Positions 30,841 through 40,356 of a DNA stretch of 64,000 nucleotides are shown here, piece by piece. The stretch is from NCBI GenBank assembly GCA_027488135.1, contig JAIYCH010000011.1, positions 25,909 to 89,908 on the forward strand, written 5' to 3'. This stretch comes from Saprospiraceae bacterium. GTDB taxonomy: Bacteria > Bacteroidota > Bacteroidia > Chitinophagales > Saprospiraceae. Position 1 is the first letter of the stretch, and each line of letters starts with the position of its first letter. Below the pieces are notes generated by a model that did no database searches, was not told the DNA's origin, and saw nothing but the letters and a program-made list of their open reading frames with translations. Both the position numbers and the translations under genes were made by a program.

Positions 30841-31356
30841 ATGAAAAAAAATATCAGCCTCATATTATGCCTCTCTTTCTTTTTGTCAGTCATGAACGGG
30901 CAAATCTCTTTTATCCAGGACCATATCACTAAGTGGCAAAATGGACTAAAATATACAGAGGATGTTATGAATACGCTGCCAGATTCACTCTGGAATTTTA
31001 AACCTGTAAAAGAAGAAATGTCTTTTCGGGAACAACTTTTACATATTACTCAAAATATGTATTGGTTAAGCAGTACTTACCTGAATGGTGAAAGTTTACG
31101 TTTGAAAATAAAAGATGAAGGCCAATCTATTCAGGAAATTAAGTCCCAATACCTGGAAATAGGAAAATATACCTTAAAAGTGCTCCAGAATTTAGAGGAA
31201 AATGAACTTACTGAAAGAGTACCTTTTTTTGCCGGAAACCTCACCCGCTGGCAGATATTTGAATTGATGCACGATCATCATACGCATCATAGGGGGCAAA
31301 TTATTGTTTACCTTAGGCTTAACGGTTTCAAACCACCTAAGTATGTCGGATGGTAG
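30841..31356 (+). CDS. Secreted DinB-superfamily protein
   Basis: 171 residues. A signal peptide (about 1-20, ending MNGQ) precedes a DinB/YfiT-type four-helix bundle. The metal-binding histidine pattern is visible: LLHIT near 67 and LMHDHHTHHRGQIIVYLR near 140. Family members bind a divalent metal and often act as thiol transferases or hydrolases; the name comes from a damage-inducible gene, not from polymerase DinB. It starts 2 bp after the helicase stop, suggesting translational coupling, although one product is periplasmic and the other cytoplasmic. Confidence 0.85.
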   Translation: MKKNISLILCLSFFLSVMNGQISFIQDHITKWQNGLKYTEDVMNTLPDSLWNFKPVKEEMSFREQLLHITQNMYWLSSTYLNGESLRLKIKDEGQSIQEIKSQYLEIGKYTLKVLQNLEENELTERVPFFAGNLTRWQIFELMHDHHTHHRGQIIVYLRLNGFKPPKYVGW

Positions 31357-31441
31357 TATTACTATTCCCAATTTTATAGTGCTTTAGTCGATAAAAAATA
31401 CTAAATCTTCTAATTATGATATGGAGGTAATAAAACCACTA

Positions 31442-31449
31442 TATCTTTG
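31442..31449 (+). promoter_or_regulatory. Candidate -7 promoter element (TATCTTTG)
   Basis: TATCTTTG matches TAnnTTTG and ends 18 bases before the ATG at 31468. It overlaps an upstream in-frame TTG at 31447, which argues that the TTG is not the start codon. Confidence 0.45.
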
Positions 31450-31467
31450 AAAAAAAATAAATCCAAA

Positions 31468-32184
31468 ATGATGAAAACAACATTTTTTTCTATCCTAACC
31501 ATGGTTTGCATTCTCTTTACCAATGTGACAGGAAGTGCTCAAACCGCAGATGAAATTATTAATAAGTATCTCCAGGCATTAGGAGGTCAGGAAAAATTAA
31601 AAACCATTCAAACGGTCGTTATGGAAGGAAGTCTTTCCGTTCAAGGCTTTGAATTACCTATCAAGTTATCCTCCGTACACAACAAAGGGGTGCGTCAGGA
31701 CTTCAGTTTAAACGGCATGAATGGATATTCCATTATAACGCCTACCGCAGGCTGGAACTTTAATCCATTCCAGGGACAAACAAAACCTGAACCTGTTACA
31801 GCAGATGACATTAATGAGGGAATTAACCAACTGGATATTCAAAGTCCCTTTATTGATTATGCTGCAAAAGGACATGCCATTGAGTTGTTGGAAAAAGAGG
31901 ATATTGAAGGTACAGAATGCCATAAAATAAGATTTACCTATAAGAATGGGAAAGAGGAATTCTGCTTTTTTGATCCATCCACCTTTTATATGGTAAGACA
32001 AAAAAGTAAAACCAAAGCAAACGGTCAGGAAGTAGAATTGGTAAGTGACTTATCAGGTTATTCACCAAATGAACAAGGTTATGTATTTCCAATGACTATT
32101 GGCAGTGCCATGGGTACTATCACCATGAAATCTGTAAAAGTAAACACAACGGTTGCTGAAACATTATTCACCGTAGATAAATAA
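31468..32184 (+). CDS. LolA-like outer-membrane lipoprotein-sorting-type periplasmic protein
   Basis: 238 residues from the ATG at 31468, chosen because the upstream TTG overlaps a promoter element and MMKTTFFSILTMVCILFTNVTGSAQ is a good signal peptide. The mature part (TADEIINKYLQALGGQEKLKTIQTVVMEGSL...) is the beta-rich fold common in Bacteroidota proteins annotated as LolA-like or lipoprotein-sorting proteins, often found with proteases or Asp-box proteins. A lipid-binding half-barrel is plausible, but true LolA function is not shown. The stop codon is 2 bp before the next gene, so the two are co-translated. Confidence 0.72.
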   Translation: MMKTTFFSILTMVCILFTNVTGSAQTADEIINKYLQALGGQEKLKTIQTVVMEGSLSVQGFELPIKLSSVHNKGVRQDFSLNGMNGYSIITPTAGWNFNPFQGQTKPEPVTADDINEGINQLDIQSPFIDYAAKGHAIELLEKEDIEGTECHKIRFTYKNGKEEFCFFDPSTFYMVRQKSKTKANGQEVELVSDLSGYSPNEQGYVFPMTIGSAMGTITMKSVKVNTTVAETLFTVDK

Positions 32185-32186
32185 TA

Positions 32187-35100
32187 ATGAATTTAAAGAA
32201 ATTTATTGGCTTAAACCTCCTGATAGGAGGTTTAAGTTTCCCTTCTTTTGCCCAAAATACAACCATTAATGCCAGTTCTTTTGGCGTATTGGAAGCCAGG
32301 CAATTAGGCCCGGGAACCATGAGTGGCAGAATTTCCGCCATTGAAGGCGTTGTATCTGATCCAAAAATCCTTTACGTTGGTACAGCAGGTGGAGGTATCT
32401 GGAAATCCATCAATGCAGGCGCCTCTTTCAAACCTATTTTTGATAAATACTGTCAGAGCATTGGCGCCTTAGCGATTGACCCTAACAATGCAAAGATTAT
32501 ATATGCAGGAACAGGTGAAAGCAATATGCGAAACTCTGTATCCATTGGAGACGGTCTTTACAAAACGACCGATAGTGGAGAAAACTGGAAAAAAATAGGT
32601 CTTGACAGTACAGAGCATATTTCAAAAATTGCCATAGACCCAAAAAATCCTTCTATTTTATATGTAGCTGCACCAGGTCCGCTTTGGTCTGATAGTCCTC
32701 ACCGGGGATTATATAAGTCTGAGGATGGAGGAAAAACCTGGTCTAAAATATTATATATCAACGAAAAAACGGGTGTTGCAGACCTGCTGCTCGACCCCCG
32801 TGATGCCTCTGTCCTTTATGCAACTACCTGGGAATTCAGAAGAACCGCTTATAGTTTTTCGAGCGGTGGTAATGGCAGTGGTCTATATAAAAGTACGGAT
32901 GCAGGAAAAACCTGGAAAGAAATCACAAAAGGTCTTCCTCAAAAACCATTTGGCAGAATCGCCATGGCTTTAGCTCCTTCTGCTCCTGAAAATTTACTGG
33001 CTATTGTAGAAAGTGAAAATACCGGCCTTTATATTAGCAGTGATAACGGAGAAAGCTGGAAACCTCAAAGTGCCACCCTTAATGTAGTGAGCAGGCCGTT
33101 TTACTTCAGCACCTTAGTGGTTGACCCCAAGGATGCGAAAAGGGTTTACCGTCCAGCTTACAGTTTTAGTTACAGTAGTGATGGTGGCTATTCATTCACT
33201 GATGCCAGTAGTGAAGGAGGTTGGGTGCATAGTGATCATCATGCGCTTTGGATTAATCCTAATAATACCGCTCAAATGTATCTTGGAACCGACGGAGGCG
33301 TTTATTTGAGTCAGGATAGAGGGGTTACCTGGATTTTTCTGAGTAACCTTCCCGTAGGTCAATTTTATCATGTTGCCGTTGATAATGAATCTCCCTATCG
33401 TATTTATGGCGGATTACAAGATAATGGCAGTTGGGTGGCCCCTTCTGCCGTGCCAGGTGGTATTAGTAATGGCGATTGGAAAAGTATCTTTGGTGGGGAT
33501 GGATTCTGGACTGTTCCTGATCCTGTAAACCCAGATTTCGCTTATGCGGAAGCTCAGGGTGGAACTATGGCGAGAGTCCATTTGAAAACCTTTAAATCCA
33601 TTGACATTAAACCTCAAGCGGGAAAGGTAGATGGTAAGTTGCGATGGAATTGGAATACGCCCATTGTTACTGGTGCTGCAAATAAAGGTAATCTTTATAC
33701 TGGTGCTCAATATTTGTTCAAAAGTACAGATCAGGGTAGAAATTGGGAAAGAATTTCTCCTGATTTGACAACTAATGATCCAAAAAAGCAGGAACAGGAA
33801 AAAAGTGGCGGTATCAGTGCTGATGTGACCAGTGCTGAAAACCATACGACAATCTTCACTATAGCTGAAAGTCCGCTGGACGAAAAAATTATCTGGGTAG
33901 GTACCGATGACGGTAATTTACAAGTGACCACCGATGGGGGTAAAACCTGGACAAATACCAGTGCCAATGTAGCAAAAACAGGCATTCCTGCTCAGGCATG
34001 GGTCAGTAGTGTGGAACCAGGCAGATTTGATAAAAATACTATTTATGCCACTTTTGATCACCATGCTTATGGAGACCATAAGACCTATTTAGCAAAATCA
34101 ACTGACCTGGGCAAAACTTGGATCTCTTTTAAAAGTAGTGAATTTACCGGGTTTGCTCACAAGATAAAAGAAGATCTGGTTCGTCCCGATTTACTTTTCC
34201 TTGGCACAGAAATGGGATTTTTTACCAGTTTTGATGGAGGAAAACAATGGAACAGGATGAAAAACAATATTCCATGGTACACCTTAGTCCGGGATATTGC
34301 CATTCATCCCAAAACAAACGATCTAATCCTTGGTACGCACGGCAGAGGTATCATGGTTATAGATGATATAAGTTCCATGAGATCTTTGACGGAGAAAGAA
34401 GCAATGCAAGCTGCCATTTTTCTACCTACCCCTCCCCTTGCCATTACAGATGGTGAATTTTCAGGAGGAAGCTTTCCTGCAACGGGCGGATGGGTAGCTC
34501 CTAATGCTCCAGGAATTAAACCTATTATTTATTATCTTAAAGATAGACCAAGTACAGGTGAATTTTCCATTGACATTTTGGATGAACAAGGAAAGCTGGT
34601 ACAAAAACTGAGTAATCCTTCCAAAAGAAAAGGATTAAATAAGGTGTATTGGAATCTTCGAATGGAACCCCCTAAAACAGCCAAAGGAAGTAAGGTAGAT
34701 AATGCCACTTTTACTGCACCTGCTGTTTTACCTGGTAATTATACAGTTAAAATGACCAAAGGTAATGAAGTAATTACGCAGGTTATTCAGCTGGTTCACG
34801 ACGAATCCAATCCATCTTTCAGTTTGGAAGACAGGAAAGCAAGGCATTCATTGAGTATGCAATTGTATGAAATGCATAAGAATTTAGCCTCTTTGGTAGA
34901 TGAGTTGATAGCTGAGGAAGAACTCTTAACAAAGTTAAGTGCAGAAGTTAAAAAAGCTGCTTACAAGGAAACCCTTTCCCAATCGGCCAAAGCACTTTAT
35001 TCATTGAGAGAAACATTAGTTCCTATTGAAATGAAAAGTATGTTTGCCGACATCAGAAGGCTTCGTGAGGATATCAGCGAGGTTTATGTTGCTGTTTGTA

Positions 35101-35240
35101 GCAATGACTCTAAACCAAGCAATCTGCAAGAAATGAGGACAAAAGACTTAAACGAGGAAATCAAGAAAGCAAATGAAGCCCTTACCTCGTTGAAAAATAG
35201 ATATGTTCCTATACTTAATAAGATAGGGCCAAAGCCATAA
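32187..35240 (+). CDS. Secreted sortilin/VPS10-like Asp-box (BNR) repeat protein
   Basis: 1017 residues with a signal peptide ending PSFAQ (about 22). At least nine Asp-box turns of the form S/T-x-D-x-G-x-x-W are spread along residues about 60-730 (for example TTDSGENWKKI, SEDGGKTWSKI, STDAGKTWKEI, TTDGGKTWTNT, SFDGGKQWNRM), forming one or two beta-propellers. The last 250 residues are a beta domain followed by helical/coiled segments (VDELIAEEELLTKLSAEVKKA). This architecture is widespread in Bacteroidota as VPS10 domain/glycosyl-hydrolase BNR proteins of unknown substrate. No catalytic sialidase residues are claimed. No T9SS C-terminal domain is seen. Confidence 0.85.
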   Translation: MNLKKFIGLNLLIGGLSFPSFAQNTTINASSFGVLEARQLGPGTMSGRISAIEGVVSDPKILYVGTAGGGIWKSINAGASFKPIFDKYCQSIGALAIDPNNAKIIYAGTGESNMRNSVSIGDGLYKTTDSGENWKKIGLDSTEHISKIAIDPKNPSILYVAAPGPLWSDSPHRGLYKSEDGGKTWSKILYINEKTGVADLLLDPRDASVLYATTWEFRRTAYSFSSGGNGSGLYKSTDAGKTWKEITKGLPQKPFGRIAMALAPSAPENLLAIVESENTGLYISSDNGESWKPQSATLNVVSRPFYFSTLVVDPKDAKRVYRPAYSFSYSSDGGYSFTDASSEGGWVHSDHHALWINPNNTAQMYLGTDGGVYLSQDRGVTWIFLSNLPVGQFYHVAVDNESPYRIYGGLQDNGSWVAPSAVPGGISNGDWKSIFGGDGFWTVPDPVNPDFAYAEAQGGTMARVHLKTFKSIDIKPQAGKVDGKLRWNWNTPIVTGAANKGNLYTGAQYLFKSTDQGRNWERISPDLTTNDPKKQEQEKSGGISADVTSAENHTTIFTIAESPLDEKIIWVGTDDGNLQVTTDGGKTWTNTSANVAKTGIPAQAWVSSVEPGRFDKNTIYATFDHHAYGDHKTYLAKSTDLGKTWISFKSSEFTGFAHKIKEDLVRPDLLFLGTEMGFFTSFDGGKQWNRMKNNIPWYTLVRDIAIHPKTNDLILGTHGRGIMVIDDISSMRSLTEKEAMQAAIFLPTPPLAITDGEFSGGSFPATGGWVAPNAPGIKPIIYYLKDRPSTGEFSIDILDEQGKLVQKLSNPSKRKGLNKVYWNLRMEPPKTAKGSKVDNATFTAPAVLPGNYTVKMTKGNEVITQVIQLVHDESNPSFSLEDRKARHSLSMQLYEMHKNLASLVDELIAEEELLTKLSAEVKKAAYKETLSQSAKALYSLRETLVPIEMKSMFADIRRLREDISEVYVAVCSNDSKPSNLQEMRTKDLNEEIKKANEALTSLKNRYVPILNKIGPKP

Positions 35241-35268
35241 TAGATAAAATTACAAAGCAACCAATATT

Positions 35269-35309
35269 AAATGAATTCTCTGCAGAAAATAATCGCAGAG
35301 AATTCATTT
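35269..35309. terminator. Bidirectional terminator hairpin
   Basis: Perfect 15-bp inverted repeat (AAATGAATTCTCTGC / GCAGAGAATTCATTT) with an 11-nt loop. It lies between the stop codons of the rightward Asp-box gene and the leftward susD gene, so it can serve both. The flanking T tracts are short. Confidence 0.7.
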
Positions 35310-35332
35310 AAATAACTGGAAAATTTAAAATT

Positions 35333-36919
35333 CTACCAGCCAGGATTTTGACCTAAGGTAGGATTCAACGTTTTTTCCTTCTGAGGAATAGGCCACAGGT
35401 AATGTTTTGACGGATCAAAAACCCTTAAAACGCTGGGAACTTCAATAGTTAATGGATTATTACCTACAAAATAAGTAATACCAAATACTTTGCCTTGCAT
35501 TACATTTTGAGCGATTTTCCAGCGTCTGATATCAAATAAACGCCAACCTTCCCACGCTAATTCCAACGTTCTTTCTAAACGAACCGCATCACGAAGCTGT
35601 GATTGATTTAGGGTAGAAGATAGTGGAGGTAAGCCAACATCAGAACGAGTCCTGACTTGATTAATTGCATCATAAACAGTAGCATCAATTTGGTTCAATT
35701 CAATTTTAGCTTCAGCATAAGTGAGCAATATTTCAGCATACCTCAATAAAATAAAATTTAACCCACTATTTCCAGGATTGGCAAAATCATCCGTTGGAAT
35801 ATATTTCTTTAATGAAAAACCAGTAGATGTGTTATACTGTGTACGACCAACTTCATCAGAACCACCTTTCCCTGGTATAACTCCAAATAACACACCACTG
35901 GGTAATTTATCTCCTTCTAAAAAGAGAGAGAAACCCATTCTTGGATCGCGGCCTAAATAAGGATTTTTAGGATCGAATCCAGAAGTTGGATCTGAAATAG
36001 CTTTTCCATTTTTCATTGGATAAAGATCAGTAAGTGCTTTAGTTGGAACATAATTACTCCCAGAACTTTTTTGGCTGTAGGGCCCCATGAAAGCAAATGC
36101 ATTATGTGAATAAATACCCGCTAAAAATTGTTTATCGAGAATTACCTCAACATTATTTTCTGCAGCGTAAGAGAAAAGTTTGCCATACTCAGGGAAAAGG
36201 GCATAAACTTTAAGATCCATGACAGATTTAGCATCAGCTGCAGCAGCCGCATAATTTCCTGCCCATAAATTTGCCCTTGCTTTTATAGCCAAGGCAGCAC
36301 CCTTAGTTATTCTACCCTTATCGGATGCAGCATACGAATTTGGTAAAACAGAAGCAACCTCTGATAATTCTTTTTCAATAAAGGCATAAACAGCATCAGC
36401 TTTCGTCCGGGAGATACTTTTTCCTTCTTCAGGATTAAAATTTTTAGTTGTTAAAGGAATATCTCCATATAAACCAACCAATTTAAGAAAAAAGTACGCT
36501 CTTAAAACTCTTGTTTCTCCTTTAAGTCTATTTATAAGCGTCGTATTTGAGGTAATAACTTTGTCTATATTTTCAAGAACAAAGTTAGCAAGGAAAATAC
36601 CTCTATAACCATTTTGCCATTCTGTCTGAATACGAGAATGAGAAGCATCGAAAGTTCCGTTTTCAATATTATATTCAGCTGTAAATGTGGTATTGGTATG
36701 ACCAATATCAGAAACACCGTCCAATACAAATAAATTTACGGCATCTAAACTTTGATAGATACCGTTAACAGCACTAATAGCATCCGTTTCTGTTTTCCAA
36801 TAAATTTCTGAAGAAATTCTATCGTTAGGAATTGTGTCAAGAATATCTTTCTTACACCCTTGTAAAATAAAAATCAGAAGTAAAAAAGAAAACAATTTAA
36901 AAGATAAATAATTTTTCAT
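35333..36919 (-). CDS. SusD/RagB-family nutrient-binding lipoprotein
   Basis: 528 residues with a lipobox (FILQGC, Cys at 22). N-terminal SusD helices (NDRISSEIYWKTETDAISAVNGIYQSL) and the C-terminal RagB signature (YAEILLTYAEAKIELNQ..., LERTLELAWEGWRLFDIRRW, LWPIPQKE) are clear. It sits 20 bp downstream of the SusC partner and forms the outer-surface lid that captures substrate for TonB-dependent import. The ligand cannot be read from sequence. No glycoside hydrolase is in the same operon. Confidence 0.93.
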   Translation of the reverse strand: MKNYLSFKLFSFLLLIFILQGCKKDILDTIPNDRISSEIYWKTETDAISAVNGIYQSLDAVNLFVLDGVSDIGHTNTTFTAEYNIENGTFDASHSRIQTEWQNGYRGIFLANFVLENIDKVITSNTTLINRLKGETRVLRAYFFLKLVGLYGDIPLTTKNFNPEEGKSISRTKADAVYAFIEKELSEVASVLPNSYAASDKGRITKGAALAIKARANLWAGNYAAAAADAKSVMDLKVYALFPEYGKLFSYAAENNVEVILDKQFLAGIYSHNAFAFMGPYSQKSSGSNYVPTKALTDLYPMKNGKAISDPTSGFDPKNPYLGRDPRMGFSLFLEGDKLPSGVLFGVIPGKGGSDEVGRTQYNTSTGFSLKKYIPTDDFANPGNSGLNFILLRYAEILLTYAEAKIELNQIDATVYDAINQVRTRSDVGLPPLSSTLNQSQLRDAVRLERTLELAWEGWRLFDIRRWKIAQNVMQGKVFGITYFVGNNPLTIEVPSVLRVFDPSKHYLWPIPQKEKTLNPTLGQNPGW

Positions 36920-36939
36920 TTATTAAGCATTAAAGTTAA

Positions 36940-39900
36940 TTAAAAAGTGAGGTTTACACCGAAAGTCCACATTCGTGTTTGAGGATAATAGGTTCCTCTT
37001 CCAGAATCAACTTCAGGATCAAGATCCCATTTATTCAAATTGGAAAAGGTCAACAAATTAGTACCTGAGAAATAGATGTTTCCCTGTGAGATATTAACTG
37101 TTTTGCAAATTTTAGGAGAAAGGGCATAGATAAGTTGCAAATTTTTAAGCCTGATATAAGAACCATCAATAATTTGTCTGTCTGAAGTATTAACATTCCG
37201 TTGATCACTTTTTCTAGGTAAAGGGAAAAGAGCATTTGGATTTTCGGGGGTCCAGTAATTATTTGCAAAAATTTCATGTGTAAATCCTTCAAAAATACCC
37301 ATTTCAGCCAGTGCGCCTGACAATCTGGTGTCAACTTTGGCTGCACCTTGAAATAAGATATTGAGCGTAAATTGTTTATATGAAATATCAGAATTGAATC
37401 CAAAAGTATATTTAGGAAAAGGATTTCCAATATTTGTCATATCATCTGCGGTAATTTTTTTATCATTATTTAAATCCAAATATTTAACGTCTCCTGGTTT
37501 TGTATTTGCAGCTATGGTTGGATAAGCTGCTATTTCAGCTGCATTCTGAAATAATCCCCCTGTTTTGTAGCCCCAAAAAGTATTAAATGGCAATCCTTCT
37601 TTAACAATATACCGAGGATCTAAATCAGAACCTGAAATGAATGGACCTGAACCTTTAAGGTCAACAACATTGTTATTATTTATAGCCATATTTCCACTAA
37701 ATCTGAATTTAATAACCCCAGTTGGATTAGAATTATATCCTAAAGAAAATTCCCAACCTTCATTATCGATAATTCCAGCATTTTGCGTGGACGATGTAAA
37801 GCCTGTTACAGCTGCCAGGGGTAAAGCAAGTAATATTCCATTCGTTCTCTTTTTATAATAATCGGCCGAAAAATTTAGACGACCATTAAGCATTTGGCCT
37901 TCAATACCTATATCCGTTTGATTATTTGTCTCCCAAGTGATTGTTCTGTCTGCCAGGCTTGTTTGGGAAAATACTTGCGCAGCTGCTCCTCCAAAAGTAT
38001 AAGAACCTGAGTTTAAGGAAGCAAAATAACTATATAAAGGCACTGTTTGGTTACCTGTTTGTCCCCAGGAACCTCTTAATTTAAATTCCTCAAATGGAAG
38101 ATTTGCATTTTTAAAAAATCCTTCTTCCGAAATTCTCCATGCTCCCGAGAACGAAGGAAAAAAACTATATTGATTTTCACTTGCGAAACGGGATGAACCG
38201 TCATATCGACCATTAACTTCTAATAAATATTTATCCGCAAAAGAATAATTTAATCTGGCGAAAACTGAGCGCAATCCAAATTCATATTCAGAACCGCCAT
38301 TATTCCTTGTTGCATCATTAGTACCTTGACCCAAAGATTGAATGTCATTGTTATAAAAGCGTTCACGATAAGCATTGATATTCGAACCTTGGTTATATAC
38401 TTCTGAAAATCCGATCAGACCTTTAAATAAATTTTTATTTACTTTCTTACTGTAATTTAGAAAATAGTTTGTGGTTAACTCTGTATATCGATTCCTACCC
38501 TCTGTCAATGAATTGTTTGCTACCGTTAAGCTTCTTCCAGTTATTGCGTCCACATTCCTATAAGCGTTTTGATAGGTTTTCTCCTCTTGGTAATTCATTA
38601 CCCCTGACAATTGAGCAGTAAAAGTTAAGTCTTTGAATATTTTGTAATCAAGTTTGGTTGAACCAAATAAATAATTTGTACTTATATTGTTATAACCACT
38701 TTGTTCTGCAAACATCAGCGGATTGTTATTTTGCGGACTCAACCCATAAGATCCATCGTCATATTTAGGTACAGCCCAAAGCGAGCCGTGTAAAAAGAAA
38801 TTGAAAATATCAGAACGGAATGGTCTTTCAGAATAATTATAACGGTAGTTAAGATCGAAGTTAATATCCAACTTTTCATTTATTTTCAAATCATTATTTA
38901 TTCTTACTTCTCTTATTTTAGCATCATGATTCGGAGCAATTCCCCCCTGATCCATATATCTTAAGCTTACCCTGGTCCTCGAAAATTCATTTCCCCCACT
39001 AAAAGATAATGAATGACTTTGTTGTGGCGCTGGTTTCAACACATCTTGAAACCAAGTATTGGGTAATGGAAATTTAAGTCTGTCTGCATCCGTTGCAGTA
39101 TAATCTTTTATACTTTGTTCTGTAAATCTTGCAGGGATTGCTAATCCTTGGTTTATATATCCAGCCACTTGAAATTTCATATAATCTTCAATGGCCATCA
39201 TTTTTGGATCATTTGTAGATTCCTGTATCCCATAAAAACCGTTATAAGTTATCTGCATTTTACCACTTTTCCCGCGTTTGGTAGTAACTAAAACAACCCC
39301 ATTTGCTGCTCGGGAACCATAAATAGCCGTAGATGATGCATCTTTTAATACGGATATATTTTCTACATCTTCAGGATTAAGGTTATAAAGGGTTTGTTCA
39401 ACGCCATCAACTATAATTAATGGAGAACTATTTCCTGAATTATTCCCGCTAAAGGTAGTGATACCTCTGATTCTCATTGTTGCAGAAGACCTTCCTGGTT
39501 CTCCACCCCTGTCGAGGACTGTTAATCCGGGTGCCTGCCCTTGAAGTGCTTGTTGTAAACTTGAAACAGGTCGTCTAATGAGTTCACTTCCTTTAATTTG
39601 ACTTACAGAACTTGTCATACTTATTTTTTTCTGCGTTCCATAACCTACAACAATTACCTCTTCCAGTGATTCACCTGCCTCAAGTAAGATTTGAATGTCT
39701 TTTCTATCACCTATATCAACCAATTGGGTCATATAACCTACATAAGAAATCTCCAATTGAACGGTATTTGCCGAAATCTGCAAGGAAAAATTACCTTCCA
39801 AATCCGTTGTAGTTCCATTTGAACTTTTGGATTCAATAACATTTGCTCCAATGAGTGGATCTTTGGTGTTACTGTCCAATACTTTTCCGGTTAAAATTCT

Positions 39901-39978
39901 TTGTGCTAAAACAGCAGTCGTAGAAAAAAATAAAACCAGTAAAAAAGCATAAGAAATTAAAAATTTGTTTTTTGTCAT
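36940..39978 (-). CDS. SusC/RagA-family TonB-linked outer membrane transporter
   Basis: 1012 residues. Signal peptide (ending VLAQ), carboxypeptidase-regulatory-like domain (about 28-110, LTGKVLDSNTKDPLIGANV...TTDLEGNFSL), a TonB-box-like EEVIVVGYGTQKK, then the SusC plug signature (LQQALQGQAPGLTV, MRIRG, PLIIVDGV, ISVLKDASSTAIYGSRAANGVVLVTTKRG) and a barrel ending in aromatic TFGVNLTF. It imports an oligomer with the SusD lipoprotein encoded next. The 378-bp region upstream separates it from the divergent DUF1080 gene, which suggests a shared locus. Confidence 0.95.
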   Translation of the reverse strand: MTKNKFLISYAFLLVLFFSTTAVLAQRILTGKVLDSNTKDPLIGANVIESKSSNGTTTDLEGNFSLQISANTVQLEISYVGYMTQLVDIGDRKDIQILLEAGESLEEVIVVGYGTQKKISMTSSVSQIKGSELIRRPVSSLQQALQGQAPGLTVLDRGGEPGRSSATMRIRGITTFSGNNSGNSSPLIIVDGVEQTLYNLNPEDVENISVLKDASSTAIYGSRAANGVVLVTTKRGKSGKMQITYNGFYGIQESTNDPKMMAIEDYMKFQVAGYINQGLAIPARFTEQSIKDYTATDADRLKFPLPNTWFQDVLKPAPQQSHSLSFSGGNEFSRTRVSLRYMDQGGIAPNHDAKIREVRINNDLKINEKLDINFDLNYRYNYSERPFRSDIFNFFLHGSLWAVPKYDDGSYGLSPQNNNPLMFAEQSGYNNISTNYLFGSTKLDYKIFKDLTFTAQLSGVMNYQEEKTYQNAYRNVDAITGRSLTVANNSLTEGRNRYTELTTNYFLNYSKKVNKNLFKGLIGFSEVYNQGSNINAYRERFYNNDIQSLGQGTNDATRNNGGSEYEFGLRSVFARLNYSFADKYLLEVNGRYDGSSRFASENQYSFFPSFSGAWRISEEGFFKNANLPFEEFKLRGSWGQTGNQTVPLYSYFASLNSGSYTFGGAAAQVFSQTSLADRTITWETNNQTDIGIEGQMLNGRLNFSADYYKKRTNGILLALPLAAVTGFTSSTQNAGIIDNEGWEFSLGYNSNPTGVIKFRFSGNMAINNNNVVDLKGSGPFISGSDLDPRYIVKEGLPFNTFWGYKTGGLFQNAAEIAAYPTIAANTKPGDVKYLDLNNDKKITADDMTNIGNPFPKYTFGFNSDISYKQFTLNILFQGAAKVDTRLSGALAEMGIFEGFTHEIFANNYWTPENPNALFPLPRKSDQRNVNTSDRQIIDGSYIRLKNLQLIYALSPKICKTVNISQGNIYFSGTNLLTFSNLNKWDLDPEVDSGRGTYYPQTRMWTFGVNLTF

Positions 39979-40356
39979 AGTCGTGTTGTTTTAAATCGAG
40001 TTAATATGGTAACCATAAGATTAATTGGGTTTTTAATCTATCAATTAACATTTCTTCCAAAGAAATAAAGGTTAATTAACAATATATTAGGACTTAATTA
40101 ATAAAATAAATTTAAGTTAACTATTTAAAATGGAAATTTTTAAAATAGTACATGAAAGTGCTTTATTGGGTGATAAAATTAAAAACTAAAGTTTCGAGGC
40201 AAATTTTCAGATCATTTAGTCAATGTAGTTCATGAATGGAAATTGGCTAAATTGAAAGAAGGCGAATCCAAAAAATATTTATAATCCATTATCATTTTAA
40301 TATTTTCCATATAATCCTTTTTATATCTTTGGAAATCTAAATCGTCAACAAAATAA
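39979..40356. other. Intergenic region between divergent susC and DUF1080 genes
   Basis: 378 bp, very AT-rich, presumably holding promoters in both directions. Visible items: an odd palindrome ATGGTAACCAT just upstream of susC, a GTTAATTAAC palindrome, and TATCTTTG near the right end. Two short open stretches (a 19-codon ATG frame at 40130-40189, and a protein-like but frame-shifted stretch to about 40284) could be a worn-out gene remnant. Neither is convincing as a gene. Confidence 0.4.
40324..40331 (+). promoter_or_regulatory. Candidate -7 promoter element (TATCTTTG) for the DUF1080 gene
   Basis: TATCTTTG matches TAnnTTTG, 26 bp before the DUF1080 gene ATG. No clear -33 TTTG is seen at the usual distance. 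Confidence 0.45.

Noticed and set aside
36040..36066. Another TAATTACTCCCAG string matching small RNA copy a
   Set aside because: It lies inside the susD coding sequence, with no hairpin or promoter element beside it; taken as chance.
40130..40284. Short protein-like stretches between susC and the DUF1080 gene
   Set aside because: The 19-codon frame and the following 33-codon stretch are in different frames with no recognisable domain; at most a decayed remnant.
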